A stretch of 64,000 nucleotides of DNA, taken from Myxococcales bacterium. Its GTDB lineage: Bacteria; Myxococcota_A; UBA9160; UBA4427. The stretch spans positions 216,500 to 280,499 of the forward strand of contig DUCN01000062.1 in NCBI GenBank assembly GCA_012959805.1, written 5' to 3'. The notes beneath the pieces were generated by a model. The model had not been told where the DNA came from. It saw only the letters and a list, made by a program, of their open reading frames with translations, and made no database searches. Below, in pieces: positions 8,036-16,689 of the stretch (the stretch's first letter is position 1; each line of letters opens with the position of its first letter). The translations under genes and the position numbers were made by a program.

Positions 8036-9805
8036 CTATTGGCCCGATGTCGGCGACTTGTCCGCGCGCCTTCGCTCATCGAGTGAGTAGACGGGCGCGC
8101 GTTCGACGTTTGCTCCGCCGAGGCGAACGTCCGGTGCCCCGACGCGTGCAGCGTCGGCGGTGTGATCGTCGGGTTGAGTCTGGCTCTCGCGTTCCGCTCG
8201 GACACGGGCTTCGTAGTGTGCGATCTCGCGGTCTTTGGTTGCTTCATCCCAGTCGAGAATTTGCGACATGATCTGCGCGGTCGGTTGGGCAGCCTGGATG
8301 CCGCGGTCGAAGGTCTCGATCGAAATCCGAGTTCGGCGAGTGAGCACATCATCGAGATGAAGCGCGCCTTCGTGTGAGGCGGAGTAGTGGATCTCGGCAG
8401 CAAGATAGGTGGGTGCACCATCGAGGGGCTGACCCAGGCTCGGCGTTTCTCGAATCAGGTCGATGAGCTCATCGATCTGGGATCCGTAACGACCGAGCAG
8501 ATGTTCGACCACATGAACGTGCAAGCCCGACTCTGCTGCGATGGTCTCGCGGCGATTCCAGACCGCGCGATAGCCGGGCGCCCCGACGAGTGGAATTTCG
8601 GCCGTGCAACTCTCGGGAACTTTCTGGTCGAGTCCGTGTGCAGCGATATCAATGACGTCTTCGGCCATGACGCGATAGGTCGTGTACTTCCCGCCAGCGA
8701 TCGTGATCAGACCCGAAACCGATTGACTCACGGCATGCTCGCGCGAGAGCAGACTCGTCGCGTCGCTTTCGCCCTGTAAGAGGGGGCGTAAGCCGGCATA
8801 CACACCTTCTATGTCGTCATGTCGAAGAGGCTCGGCGAGTACGGCGTTGACCCGATTGAGCAGGTAGTCGATGTCGCTCAGACTGGCGGCGGGGTGGGCG
8901 AGATCGAGATTCCAATCGGTGTCCGTCGTACCAATGATCCAATGGTTTTCCCAGGGAATCACGAAGAGGACGCTCTTTTCGGTTCGCAGAATGAGGCCGG
9001 CGTCGCCGTGGATGCGATCGCGGGGAACGACGAGATGGACGCCTTTCGAAGCGCGCACATGGACGCGCCCACGGCCCGCATGACTCTGGACACTGTCGGT
9101 CCAGACGCCCGTCGCGTTGACGACCTGCCGTGCCTTGATCTCGAGATCTTGTCCTGTTTCGAGACAGCGCGCCCGTACCCCGGCCACCCGCGCGCCGGAC
9201 ATTCTGAATCCTTCGGATCGAACACTCGAAAGTGTTACGGCGCCATGTACGCGGGCTGTTCGGACGAGCGCCAATGTATGTCGGGCATCGTCGACCTGGG
9301 CGTCCCAATACTGAATACCCCCAACCATGCGGTCGCCCCGAAGCCCCGGGAAGCGAGCGAGTACCCCGCGTCGTGAAAGATGTCGATGTCGGGGCAGCGC
9401 GCGGGCGCCGGAGAGCAAGTCGTAGAGGAGCGTGCCCGCGCCGACATAAGCGCGTTCCCAGATCCGTCGGGTGAGGGGATAAAGAAAAGGCACTGGTTTA
9501 ACGAGATGTGGGCAGAGCCGTTCGAGCATGAGTGTTTGTTCGCGAAGCGCTTCGCGGACGAGTCGGAAGTCGAGTTGTTCGAGATATCGGATGCCACCAT
9601 GGATGAGTTTGCTCGATCGGCTGGAAGTGCCCGACGCCCAGTCGCGCTGTTCGATGAGCGCGACGGATAGCCCGCGGCTCGCGGCATCCAGGGCGGTACC
9701 CGCGCCGACAACGCCACCGCCAATGATGGCGATGTCGAAGGTCTCGTTCTGGATACGATCCAGATCGGCCTTGCGTGTGGCTGGATCGAGGCGTGCCGGG
9801 TTCAT
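8036..9805 (-). CDS. glpD: Aerobic glycerol-3-phosphate dehydrogenase
   Basis: FAD-dependent, membrane-associated glycerol-3-phosphate dehydrogenase of 589 residues, converting glycerol-3-phosphate to dihydroxyacetone phosphate and passing electrons to quinone. It shows the N-terminal dinucleotide fold IAIIGGGVVGAGTALDAASR, the GlpD signature SSKLIHGGIRYLEQ, a middle SKGVHLVVPRDRI and WIIGTTDTDWN, and a C-terminal DAO_C-type region with GAPGYRAVW and LTRRTRIS. GAGGAAA seven bases before ATG 9805 fixes the start; the frame stays open to 9844. The last 60 residues are charged and low-complexity, longer than usual. No glpK or glpF is nearby. Confidence 0.95.
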   Translation of the reverse strand: MNPARLDPATRKADLDRIQNETFDIAIIGGGVVGAGTALDAASRGLSVALIEQRDWASGTSSRSSKLIHGGIRYLEQLDFRLVREALREQTLMLERLCPHLVKPVPFLYPLTRRIWERAYVGAGTLLYDLLSGARALPRHRHLSRRGVLARFPGLRGDRMVGGIQYWDAQVDDARHTLALVRTARVHGAVTLSSVRSEGFRMSGARVAGVRARCLETGQDLEIKARQVVNATGVWTDSVQSHAGRGRVHVRASKGVHLVVPRDRIHGDAGLILRTEKSVLFVIPWENHWIIGTTDTDWNLDLAHPAASLSDIDYLLNRVNAVLAEPLRHDDIEGVYAGLRPLLQGESDATSLLSREHAVSQSVSGLITIAGGKYTTYRVMAEDVIDIAAHGLDQKVPESCTAEIPLVGAPGYRAVWNRRETIAAESGLHVHVVEHLLGRYGSQIDELIDLIRETPSLGQPLDGAPTYLAAEIHYSASHEGALHLDDVLTRRTRISIETFDRGIQAAQPTAQIMSQILDWDEATKDREIAHYEARVRAERESQTQPDDHTADAARVGAPDVRLGGANVERAPVYSLDERRRADKSPTSGQ

Positions 9806-9900
9806 GCAGGTTTCCTCTTCCGAGCGTCGTTGCGGCGGGAACATAGCGGGTCCCGGAACGAATCGGCGCGGTAGCGCAGGAGGGTGCGCGGAGCCCTCTA

Positions 9901-10518
9901 CTAGACCTGGAGCTGTGTTTGGGTCGCAGAAATGTCAGCGCGAATAACCTGTTGAATGTGGTCGCGAAGAGGGCGAAAACTAATGGCCATGCCGCGGGGC
10001 AGAGCCCGTTCGTCTCCGCCGTGATTCGTATACAGGATGCGACCGCCGATGAGCAGCCGTTCGTGGCCCCAGGGTAGTTCGAGGGAGATGTCGGAGCCGA
10101 CAACCCACGGTCGTGGCGTCACGAAATAGCCGCCGCTCGAGGACAGACTGTAACATCGATCTGCCTTTGCCTTCCCGGATGAGAAAGTCCGGGTTCGCCA
10201 TTCCTTGGGCGCGCGAAGTTCGCCGCGAGGTCGGCGAGTTGACCAGCGAGAGAGTGCGCGATTGATCTGGAAGCGCTGCGAGCTGCTCTTCGAACTCCTC
10301 GGGTTCGACGCTGTTCTCCGGGATGAGCATGACGGCCGGCCGGTTGCGGGATTCCCATTGGATTTGGCTGGCGTCGTCGAGGTCATGGCCGTGACCGTCG
10401 TGGCCGATAGGGCCTGAAATTCGCGGGCGAGGGAGCGCTGGATCCGAGAGTCCGTTCCGATGAGGAGGACCGTGCTCTGAGAAAGGCGAAATTGGGTTGA
10501 CCCGGACCAGGCGTTCAT
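9901..10518 (-). pseudogene. Receiver-like plus PilZ protein, two compensating frameshifts
   Basis: The 205-codon frame starts with a receiver-like strand and helix (TVLLIGTDSRIQRSLAREF) and ends with a PilZ-like domain (CYSLSSSGGYFVTPRPW, then LLIGGRILYTNHGG and MAISFRPL). Between roughly 10210 and 10390 this frame gives an implausible Ser/Arg-rich stretch, whereas the neighbouring frame gives a natural continuation (DLDDASQIQWESRNRPAVML, then EFEEQLAALPDQ). One base seems missing near 10385 and one gained near 10215-10240, so the frame is lost and regained. The intact protein would be a degenerate receiver joined to a cyclic-di-GMP-type PilZ domain. GGAAG lies 6-7 bases before ATG 10518. 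Decay and sequence error are both possible. Confidence 0.6.
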
Positions 10519-10596
10519 CGAGCTTCCGTTCTAGGTTGATCATCCAGAGACTTGCCTTTTCGGCATCGGCGCCTCCAGGTAGAGTCTTGAGGCGGT

Positions 10597-12324
10597 ATGC
10601 TCGCATCGAGCTCGATCTCTAGATTTGAAAGATCGGCCGGCGAAATAATGTCCTTGTCATCGGAATCACATCCCAAAACGCATTCGCTATCGCCCTTGGA
10701 TGGGCCTTCGCAGCGCGTTCGCGTCATGGCGATCGAGCTGGGTCTCGACGAATCCGAGAGTGTGTTATGTGCACGGAGTGCACAGGCGATCGGCATATCA
10801 AAGGATGTAGTTCGCGGAGTTTGTATCGCGCGTCGTGCGCTCGATGCGCGTCGGCGTGGTCGTCGCCATCTCCTCAAATTCGTCGTGCATGTCGATCTTG
10901 ATCTGGCCGCGGACTATCGATCGCCCGCACTTGATCGTGCCATCAAGAGCGGGCGCGCGCGCCACGTCGAAGCACCCGCTCGATTCGAACTCGACTCCGC
11001 AGAACGTGGGTCGCGAGCGCGTCGCGTACTCGTTGTCGGATCCGGGCCGGCCGGGCTCTATGCGGCCTGGACTCTGGCGAGCAATGGAGTCGGTGTTGAC
11101 CTCATCGATCGTGGCCCTGGCCTGCGAGAGCGAGGTCGGGCAGTCGCTTGCTTTACAGGGACGGGGGAACTCGATCCGGAAGCGAATCTACTTTTCGGAG
11201 AGGGCGGAGCCGGCACCTATTCTGATGGCAAGCTCTATACGCGGACCCAGCATGCACTCGAGGCTCCAATTCTCGACACGCTGATCGCCGCGGGCGCGGA
11301 TCCCGAAATCGCATTTGATGCGCGGGCCCATGTCGGCACCGATCGACTTCATCGCATCCTGCCGAGACTTCGAACCCGGCTCGAAGAAATGGGCGTACGC
11401 TTTCACTTTGGTACGCGCCTCGAATCCCTCGTTCGCTCAGCGGATGAATCCGGCCAGATCGTCGCCATCCAATCGTCTGCCGGAGAAATTGCTTGTGATG
11501 CCGTGATGCTTGGGATCGGTCATAGCGCTCGAGATACCATTCGTTCCCTCGCGAGGGACGGACTCGAAGTTGAGGCGAAGCCCTTTCAGCTCGGTCTACG
11601 CATAGAGCACCCGCAGTCCCTCATCGACCTCGGTCGCCTGGGTCAAGAGGCAGACATAGCGAGTCTGGGTCACGCCTACTATGCGATGGTTGCAAAGGGA
11701 AGTGACGCGATTCCCACTGTGCATAGTTTCTGCATGTGTCCGGGAGGGCAGATCGTCGCTGCGGTTGCGCAGCCTGGAATGCTATGCACGAACGGAATGA
11801 GCAACTCAAAACATTCTTCCGCGTTCGGCAATTCCGGTCTTGTCGTTACACTCGGTCCTCGCGAGTTCGGGGAGGGGCGATTCGCCGGCGTCGAGTTTCA
11901 AGAGCAGTTGGAGAAAGCGTTCTTCGAAGCAGGCGGAGCCGACTACTCTGTTCCGGCACAGAGTGTTCCGAGCTTTCTCGCGGGCCGTCCCGATCGAGGT
12001 CTTCCGCGAAGCAGTTACAAGATGGGACTCTCCGCTCTTCGAGTGGATGAACTACTTCCTCCCGATGTCACCGAAGCCCTTCGCGCCGCCATCCTGCGAT
12101 TCGATCGTTCGATTCCCGGTTATGCCGGAGAACAGGGACTCCTCGTCGGGATCGAGTCGCGAAGTTCGAGTCCACTTCGCATACCCCGGGATCCCGAAAC
12201 CCGCCTCGCACGGGGCTTCGAGAATGTCTACCCGATCGGCGAAGGCGCTGGCTATGCCGGAGGCATCATGAGCGCCGCCATCGACGGCGCACGCAGCGCC
12301 TGGGCTTTGCTGCGTCAGCCATAG
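10597..12324 (+). CDS. FAD-dependent dehydrogenase (COG2509-like)
   Basis: Uncharacterised FAD-dependent dehydrogenase of 575 residues. An N-terminal module with RRALDARRRGRRHLLKFVVHVD precedes the dinucleotide fold RRVLVVGSGPAGLYAAWTLA and the family motif LFGEGGAGTYSDGKLYTR. Further marks are FSFCMCPGG-type (here HSFCMCPGGQIVAA) and the C-terminal YPIGEGAGYAGGIMSAA, which closes the FAD site. The reaction is unknown. GAGG lies 4-5 bases before ATG 10597; ATG 10648 is an alternative, since conserved sequence begins near residue 43. Divergent from the receiver/PilZ gene. Confidence 0.9.
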   Translation: MLASSSISRFERSAGEIMSLSSESHPKTHSLSPLDGPSQRVRVMAIELGLDESESVLCARSAQAIGISKDVVRGVCIARRALDARRRGRRHLLKFVVHVDLDLAADYRSPALDRAIKSGRARHVEAPARFELDSAERGSRARRVLVVGSGPAGLYAAWTLASNGVGVDLIDRGPGLRERGRAVACFTGTGELDPEANLLFGEGGAGTYSDGKLYTRTQHALEAPILDTLIAAGADPEIAFDARAHVGTDRLHRILPRLRTRLEEMGVRFHFGTRLESLVRSADESGQIVAIQSSAGEIACDAVMLGIGHSARDTIRSLARDGLEVEAKPFQLGLRIEHPQSLIDLGRLGQEADIASLGHAYYAMVAKGSDAIPTVHSFCMCPGGQIVAAVAQPGMLCTNGMSNSKHSSAFGNSGLVVTLGPREFGEGRFAGVEFQEQLEKAFFEAGGADYSVPAQSVPSFLAGRPDRGLPRSSYKMGLSALRVDELLPPDVTEALRAAILRFDRSIPGYAGEQGLLVGIESRSSSPLRIPRDPETRLARGFENVYPIGEGAGYAGGIMSAAIDGARSAWALLRQP

Positions 12325-12338
12325 CGATTCCGACGCTG

Positions 12339-12755
12339 CTAGAGCGAGATCCGCGCGGTTCCGAGGACGGGGGTCTCGCCCTTTTCGTTCTTGATCGTCA
12401 GGTCGATTTCGATGACTCTAGTTTCGTCGTCGATGTCGGTGACGACGCCGCTCGCCATGGGTTTCGTGTCGACGAGGAGCGGGGCGCGGAAGATCGTGTC
12501 GATGTTTTGGATCTCGGCGTTGGGCGCCCAGCGATGGATCAGGGCCACGAGAATGCCCTGACTCATGATGCCGGGAACGATGGCGCCGGGGAGTCCCGCG
12601 GCACGCGCCTTTTCATGGTCGACGAATCGGTCAGTGACCATCTTGGCGGATTCGGCAAAGAGAGTCACGTTCGCGAGGGAGACGTTGGCAGCAAATTCCG
12701 GCAGATCTTCGCCGAACTCAACATCCGAGAAGTTTTTGGGGTTCGAGCCGGACAT
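12339..12755 (-). CDS. MaoC-like hot-dog hydratase (ChsH1-like)
   Basis: A 138-residue single hot-dog protein of the MaoC dehydratase family, predicted to hydrate an enoyl-CoA. The helix-loop region NRFVDHEKARAAGLPG-like (here DRFVDHEKARAAGLPG) followed by AIVPGIMSQG is where R-specific hydratases keep their catalytic Asp/His. The open frame reaches 12785, but ATG 12755 overlaps the previous gene's stop as TGATG, which favours translational coupling. It is the last gene of a minus-strand operon of six genes. In mycobacterial cholesterol breakdown ChsH1 has this size and pairs with the hot-dog domain of ChsH2; the neighbour 12755-13189 would be that partner. Confidence 0.85.
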   Translation of the reverse strand: MSGSNPKNFSDVEFGEDLPEFAANVSLANVTLFAESAKMVTDRFVDHEKARAAGLPGAIVPGIMSQGILVALIHRWAPNAEIQNIDTIFRAPLLVDTKPMASGVVTDIDDETRVIEIDLTIKNEKGETPVLGTARISL

Positions 12756-13189
12756 CAGGCGAGCTCCCTTTGGACGAGCCGCCAATCGACGGTGGCGAGA
12801 TGGGCATCATTCTGGTTGTAGAAGTTCATTCGATGCACGATGAAGATCATGGCGCCGGATCGGCCGGTCTTTTCGTAGATCTCGGCGATTTCACTTCGGC
12901 CCTGAATCTGGTCGCCCTTGCGAATGGGAGTGTGGAGGGTGACGGACTTCCCGGCATCGAAACATCTGCGCATATCGATCGGGAAATCTTCCGGTAATCC
13001 TCGGGTTCCATGAATTCGCGTGGGGTAGTTGGGGACTGCCTGGAAGTCGGGATGTTCGGGGTCGAGGAAGCGTGGTTCCGTTTCGCCGCAGGCCTTCGCA
13101 TAGCCGACCATCGATTCGGTCTTGATCTTGAGATCGATCTTGTCGAATACGTGTCCTGCAAAGCGGGAATTTATTTCCTCGATATTCAT
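12755..13189 (-). CDS. FAS1-type MaoC N-terminal-like dehydratase subunit (ChsH2 N-domain-like)
   Basis: A 144-residue hot-dog protein resembling the non-catalytic N-terminal half of MaoC-type dehydratases (VGYAKACGETEPRFLDPEHP, then PIRKGDQIQGRSEIAEIYEK and HRMNFYNQND). Proteins of this half pair with a catalytic MaoC subunit; the next gene supplies one. Start ATG 13189 overlaps the stop of the PHP gene as ATGA and its own stop overlaps the next ATG as TGATG. In Mycobacterium ChsH2 this domain is fused to a DUF35 domain; here the DUF35 protein is a separate gene upstream (13821-14285). Confidence 0.85.
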   Translation of the reverse strand: MNIEEINSRFAGHVFDKIDLKIKTESMVGYAKACGETEPRFLDPEHPDFQAVPNYPTRIHGTRGLPEDFPIDMRRCFDAGKSVTLHTPIRKGDQIQGRSEIAEIYEKTGRSGAMIFIVHRMNFYNQNDAHLATVDWRLVQRELA

Positions 13190-13824
13190 GTTCTGCTCAC
13201 TTCCGGGCGGATCGCTTCGCAGCGACCATTTGTTAGTTCTGCGACGAGATCGTCCATGCTGGTCAGGTTCTTCTTGAAACGAGTGGCGTAGCGACCGATA
13301 TGACTCACGATATGTGAATCCGATCCGCCGATCTGGTTCCAGCCGAATTTGTTCGCGTATTCAAGCGCTTGTTCGTTCTCGCCTTCGCGGCTGCCGCCGT
13401 TCAGGGTTTCGACGGCATGGACTCCTTCGACTGGCCCACGAACTTCCCAATGCGCACAGAGGCCGACCTTTGGGCGGCCAGGATGGCAGGGGACGGCCAC
13501 AGCGCCGCATCGCTTGGATTCGGCGAGCACCATGGAGAGGGGGTTGTCGATTCGGGCGAAGTCGAAAGCCGCGCGCAGATTTTCGTTCACACCGAAGACC
13601 AGGACATGCCCGTATTCGGTTTCGACTTCACTGGCTTTTAGAATCAGTAGGCCGAATTTATCCTCGAGCCCACGATAGTCCGAGGCTTCATCGAATTGCC
13701 GGTGCTCGGTCAGGACGAAGCCATCTAGGGGAAGCGCCTTGCGTTGAATCCACTGGCAGTAGTTTTCGACTTTGGCACGTCCGTCATCCGAGGCGATCGA
13801 ATGGGTATGGAGATCGAGAATCAT
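13186..13824 (-). CDS. PHP-domain metal-dependent hydrolase
   Basis: A 212-residue PHP-family protein. It begins directly with the metal motif MILDLHTHSIASDDGRAKVE and keeps LTEHRQFDEAS, a conserved Glu (ILKASEVETEYGHVLVFG), VAVPCHPGRPK and a C-terminal GGSDSHIVSHIGR, so the His/Asp/Glu metal set looks complete. PHP proteins are phosphoesterases or related hydrolases. Both ends overlap neighbouring genes by ATGA, so it is a coupled member of the hot-dog/DUF35/thiolase operon. This partner is not part of the classic ChsH-Ltp2 set; its substrate here is unknown. Confidence 0.85.
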   Translation of the reverse strand: MILDLHTHSIASDDGRAKVENYCQWIQRKALPLDGFVLTEHRQFDEASDYRGLEDKFGLLILKASEVETEYGHVLVFGVNENLRAAFDFARIDNPLSMVLAESKRCGAVAVPCHPGRPKVGLCAHWEVRGPVEGVHAVETLNGGSREGENEQALEYANKFGWNQIGGSDSHIVSHIGRYATRFKKNLTSMDDLVAELTNGRCEAIRPEVSRT

Positions 13825-14285
13825 GCGGGACGGAACCTCGGGACGCCGAGCTGATCGCCGGTCTTCTCGTTCGGCGTGGCTTTGAACTCGACGTAGACCG
13901 GCATTCCGATCGAAATTGTTTCGGGATCGCAGTCGACGATATTGGTAAGAAGCTGTGGCCCTTCTTCGAGTTCGACATAGGCAACGACGTAGGGCAGGGC
14001 GTTTCGGAATTTCGGCATCTGATTCTGATGAACGATCGAGTAGGTGTAGACCGTGCCGCGGCCGGAGGCGACGAAATGTTCGAGCTGATCTTCCATGCAG
14101 CTCACGCAGAAGCCGCGCGGTCGATGTTGGACGACGTCGCAGGCGCGACAGCGCTGGAGGACCAATTCGCCGCGGCCGGCTCCTTCCCAGTAGGCGCGAC
14201 TTTCCCAGTCGATGGCGGGCGGATCGTATTCGCGACCGCCTTCGATCTTTGCTTTCGAATCGCTTTGCTTGCTCGCTGTGGCCAT
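13821..14285 (-). CDS. DUF35 Zn-ribbon OB-fold protein
   Basis: A 154-residue DUF35 protein: a rubredoxin-like zinc ribbon (two CxxC pairs in CRACDVVQHRPRGFCVSC) followed by an OB fold (GTVYTYSIVHQ, LPYVVAYVELEEGP, GMPVYVEF). DUF35 proteins bind and activate thiolase-like partners; in Ltp2-ChsH2 the DUF35 domain is needed for the retro-aldol cleavage. The adjacent upstream gene is a lipid-transfer-protein-type thiolase, matching this role. AGGAA lies 5 bases before ATG 14285. The stop overlaps the PHP start (ATGA). The gap to the thiolase stop is 51 bases. Confidence 0.9.
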   Translation of the reverse strand: MATASKQSDSKAKIEGGREYDPPAIDWESRAYWEGAGRGELVLQRCRACDVVQHRPRGFCVSCMEDQLEHFVASGRGTVYTYSIVHQNQMPKFRNALPYVVAYVELEEGPQLLTNIVDCDPETISIGMPVYVEFKATPNEKTGDQLGVPRFRPA

Positions 14286-14336
14286 GGATTTCCTGACGAT
14301 TGGCGTGCCGGCTGGATGACCGGTCTGAATTCCGCG

Positions 14337-15494
14337 TTAGTCCGAACTGAGAATGAGAGTGGCACCTGAATGCATGAGTCCGAGGTAGCCGCCGGTTCCG
14401 TGAGCGAGCGCGATCTTTGCGCCTTCGACTTGGCGCTCACCGAGTCCGCCGCGCAATTGACGCACGGCTTCGATCACGAGAAAGATTCCGCGCATGCCGG
14501 AGTGATTCGAGGAAAGGCCTCCGCCGTCGGGATTGACCGGCATGCGTCCGCCGAGGCCGATTCCGCCGTTTTCGACGAATGCACCGCCTTCGCCCGGCTT
14601 ACAGAAGCCGAGGTTCTCGAGCGTCAGCAGGACGGTGATCGTAAAGGAGTCGTAGATCGTGCAGAGATCGATGTCGGAGTGTGTCAGGCCCGCCATCGCG
14701 AAGGCTTGTTCGCCGGATTGTTTGGCGGCCATGGTCATGAGGTCGGGTCGGCCGATTTCGCGGTGAGCCACCGATTCGCCGGAACCCAGGATGGCGACTG
14801 GCTTCTGGCGCAAATCCTTTGCGCGCTCGAGGCTCGTCACGATGATCGCGCCGCCACCGTCGCTGATGATGCAACAGTCGAGAAGGTGGAGGGGGTCCGC
14901 GATGACCCGACTTTCGAGAACGTCTTCCCGCGTGATGGGCTGACGCATTTTTGCGTGGGGGTTCAGGCTGGCGTGATGGCGCGTCGAGACCGCGATGTCC
15001 GCGAGTTGTGCTGAGGTCGTGCCGAATTCGTGCATATGTCGGCGAGCCACCATGGCGTAGGATGAAACCAGGGTCATTCCGTAGGGCGAGACGAAGGCCG
15101 CGCTGGGATCTCGGCCTCCCGAGTTGCCCGTTCCGATGGCCATGGCATCGGAGGCAGCGGTACTTCCGTAGACGATGAGCGCGACATCGCAGAGTCCGGC
15201 ATGGATGGCTGCACCGGCGTGGGCGACGTGGGAGACGAAGGAGGAGCCGCCGATATTGGTGCCGTCGAGGTAGCGCGGCTTGATGTTCAGGTATTCCGCA
15301 AACTGAACCATGCCCATCGCGCCCATGGTCATGGATGCGCCGAAGAGCCCGTCGACGTCCGAGAGCGAAAGCCCCGCGTCCGCCAGCGCATCGCGGCTGC
15401 ATTCGCCCATGATCTGGAACGAAGTCTTGTTCGGCGCCCAACGGCTCTCGTATTCATGTACGCCCGCGATTGCGAAGCTGCCCGAATAACTCAT
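14337..15494 (-). CDS. Lipid-transfer-protein-type thiolase (Ltp2-like aldolase)
   Basis: A 385-residue thiolase-superfamily protein of the SCP-x/Ltp type. Recognisable parts are FAIAGVHEYESRWAPNKTS at the N-terminus, the nucleophile-region helix DGTNIGGSSFVSHVAHAGAA, DCCIISDGGGAIIVTS, and the C-terminal GGLSSNHSGMRG and ALAHGTGGYLG blocks. The classic thiolase cysteine at the nucleophile helix is absent (GGSSF), as in Ltp2-type retro-aldolases that do not use it. With the DUF35 gene just downstream, cleavage of a beta-hydroxy-acyl-CoA side chain (for example from a steroid) is the best guess. Its start ATG overlaps the stop of the hydrolase gene by ATGA. Confidence 0.88.
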   Translation of the reverse strand: MSYSGSFAIAGVHEYESRWAPNKTSFQIMGECSRDALADAGLSLSDVDGLFGASMTMGAMGMVQFAEYLNIKPRYLDGTNIGGSSFVSHVAHAGAAIHAGLCDVALIVYGSTAASDAMAIGTGNSGGRDPSAAFVSPYGMTLVSSYAMVARRHMHEFGTTSAQLADIAVSTRHHASLNPHAKMRQPITREDVLESRVIADPLHLLDCCIISDGGGAIIVTSLERAKDLRQKPVAILGSGESVAHREIGRPDLMTMAAKQSGEQAFAMAGLTHSDIDLCTIYDSFTITVLLTLENLGFCKPGEGGAFVENGGIGLGGRMPVNPDGGGLSSNHSGMRGIFLVIEAVRQLRGGLGERQVEGAKIALAHGTGGYLGLMHSGATLILSSD

Positions 15495-16309
15495 GCGGCC
15501 TCTGAAATCCGCTGGATCTCTTCGGTCAGCGATTTCGGTTGTTCAAAGGGGAGGTAGTGGGCGGCACCGTCGATCGACTCGATCGAGCTCCCAGCGATCC
15601 TTTTGGCGAAACCTTTTGACCGCTCGCGGGTCGCGTGCGATTCCGCGGCGCCGTCGATGAAGCGGATCGGGCAGGCGAACTCGAGTTCCGCTTCGCCGGT
15701 CTCATCGGAAAAACGTCTGCTCGCCTCAAAGTCGACGAGGGTTGCTCGGGGATCCGTTTGTATGCCTTCCATATAAGCGCGCTTCATCAGGTCGGGTCCC
15801 GCGTCCTTGGCCAGGCGACTTGGATCAAAAGGGCGCGGTGCCTTGCCGCGGGTGACCCGTCGCATGGTTTCGATCGTCTCGTCATCGATGCCCAGGGTTC
15901 GGCCGATGCCGCATAACAAAAGTCCGCCGATCGCCTCGCTCTGTGCACGCGCCCATTCGAGAGCGACCAGCGCGCCCATGCCGTGACCGACGACGATCGG
16001 TCGCTCGACCCGACACCACTGGCTCACCCAATGCGCTGTGTCCGCCATTTCTTCGATGGAGGAAAGGGCGTCGAGACTTCCGGAGCGTCCATGGCCGGGA
16101 AGATCGAAACTGAGTCCGACATAGTGGTCGGGCAGGCAAGACATCAGATCGCTGAAGATCGAACTCTGTAAACCCGCATCGTGCAGACAAAGTACGGTCG
16201 TGCCCGCTGCTTGGGTGGGAGTCGTCGGTGGCTCTTCGGGAAGCGTCGTTTTGCCGGTATGGCGCAGGAGCAGTGGAAGCCCGTCTCGACGAAGATATTT
16301 TTCGGGCAT
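15491..16309 (-). CDS. Alpha/beta hydrolase-fold protein lacking the nucleophile serine
   Basis: A 272-residue alpha/beta hydrolase-fold protein. It has the oxyanion strand TVLCLHDAGLQSS, SFDLPGHGRSGSLDAL and a C-terminal IDGAAHYLPFEQP with the expected His. The nucleophile elbow reads VVGHGMGALVALEWA: Gly replaces the usual Ser in GxSxG (codon GGC). It may be catalytically altered or a non-hydrolytic member. ATG 16309 (MPEKYLRRDG) is the likely start; the frame is open to 16690, but that part looks non-coding. First gene of the six-gene minus-strand operon; its stop overlaps the thiolase start as ATGA. Confidence 0.82.
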   Translation of the reverse strand: MPEKYLRRDGLPLLLRHTGKTTLPEEPPTTPTQAAGTTVLCLHDAGLQSSIFSDLMSCLPDHYVGLSFDLPGHGRSGSLDALSSIEEMADTAHWVSQWCRVERPIVVGHGMGALVALEWARAQSEAIGGLLLCGIGRTLGIDDETIETMRRVTRGKAPRPFDPSRLAKDAGPDLMKRAYMEGIQTDPRATLVDFEASRRFSDETGEAELEFACPIRFIDGAAESHATRERSKGFAKRIAGSSIESIDGAAHYLPFEQPKSLTEEIQRISEAA

Positions 16310-16689
16310 ATCGGAAATATTCCTGCGGGTTGGCTGGGCATTGGGTTGAGTTGCGCGGGATTGTGATTCCCCGGTATGTGGTTCGTCACGGACGCACACC
16401 TTCGCGAGAGCGAGAATCGCGGAATTGACGAGGATGTCAACGTCCTGATTGCAGACCTTGGGAGACCCCGCTGCTACGTTCGGGTGCGCGGCCTGGGGCC
16501 TCCGATGAATTAGGTGCTTCGGATCGGGAAGCGTTCCACGGAAACCCGCGCCGTAGAGGGGCGTCCTGTAAGACGCTCGTAAGACAAGAGTCGCAGCTCG
16601 GGATTTGTGGGCCGCGTCCTCGTCCGTCACATGGGGTGCCTTGAAAATTCGATTCTTGAAGTCGATTGTGGAGATGAGGTCGGACGTCA
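16310..16689. other. 380-base divergent intergenic region, no gene seen
   Basis: This stretch separates the minus-strand operon from the plus-strand secreted-protein pair. Open frames here give arginine/serine-rich translations without domain resemblance. The only clear signal is GAGATGAGG shortly before TTG 16690. The promoters of both units must lie here, but no convincing -35/-10 pair was found. Confidence 0.5.

Noticed and set aside
9380..9670. Plus-strand open frames inside glpD
   Set aside because: Antisense shadows of conserved glpD sequence.
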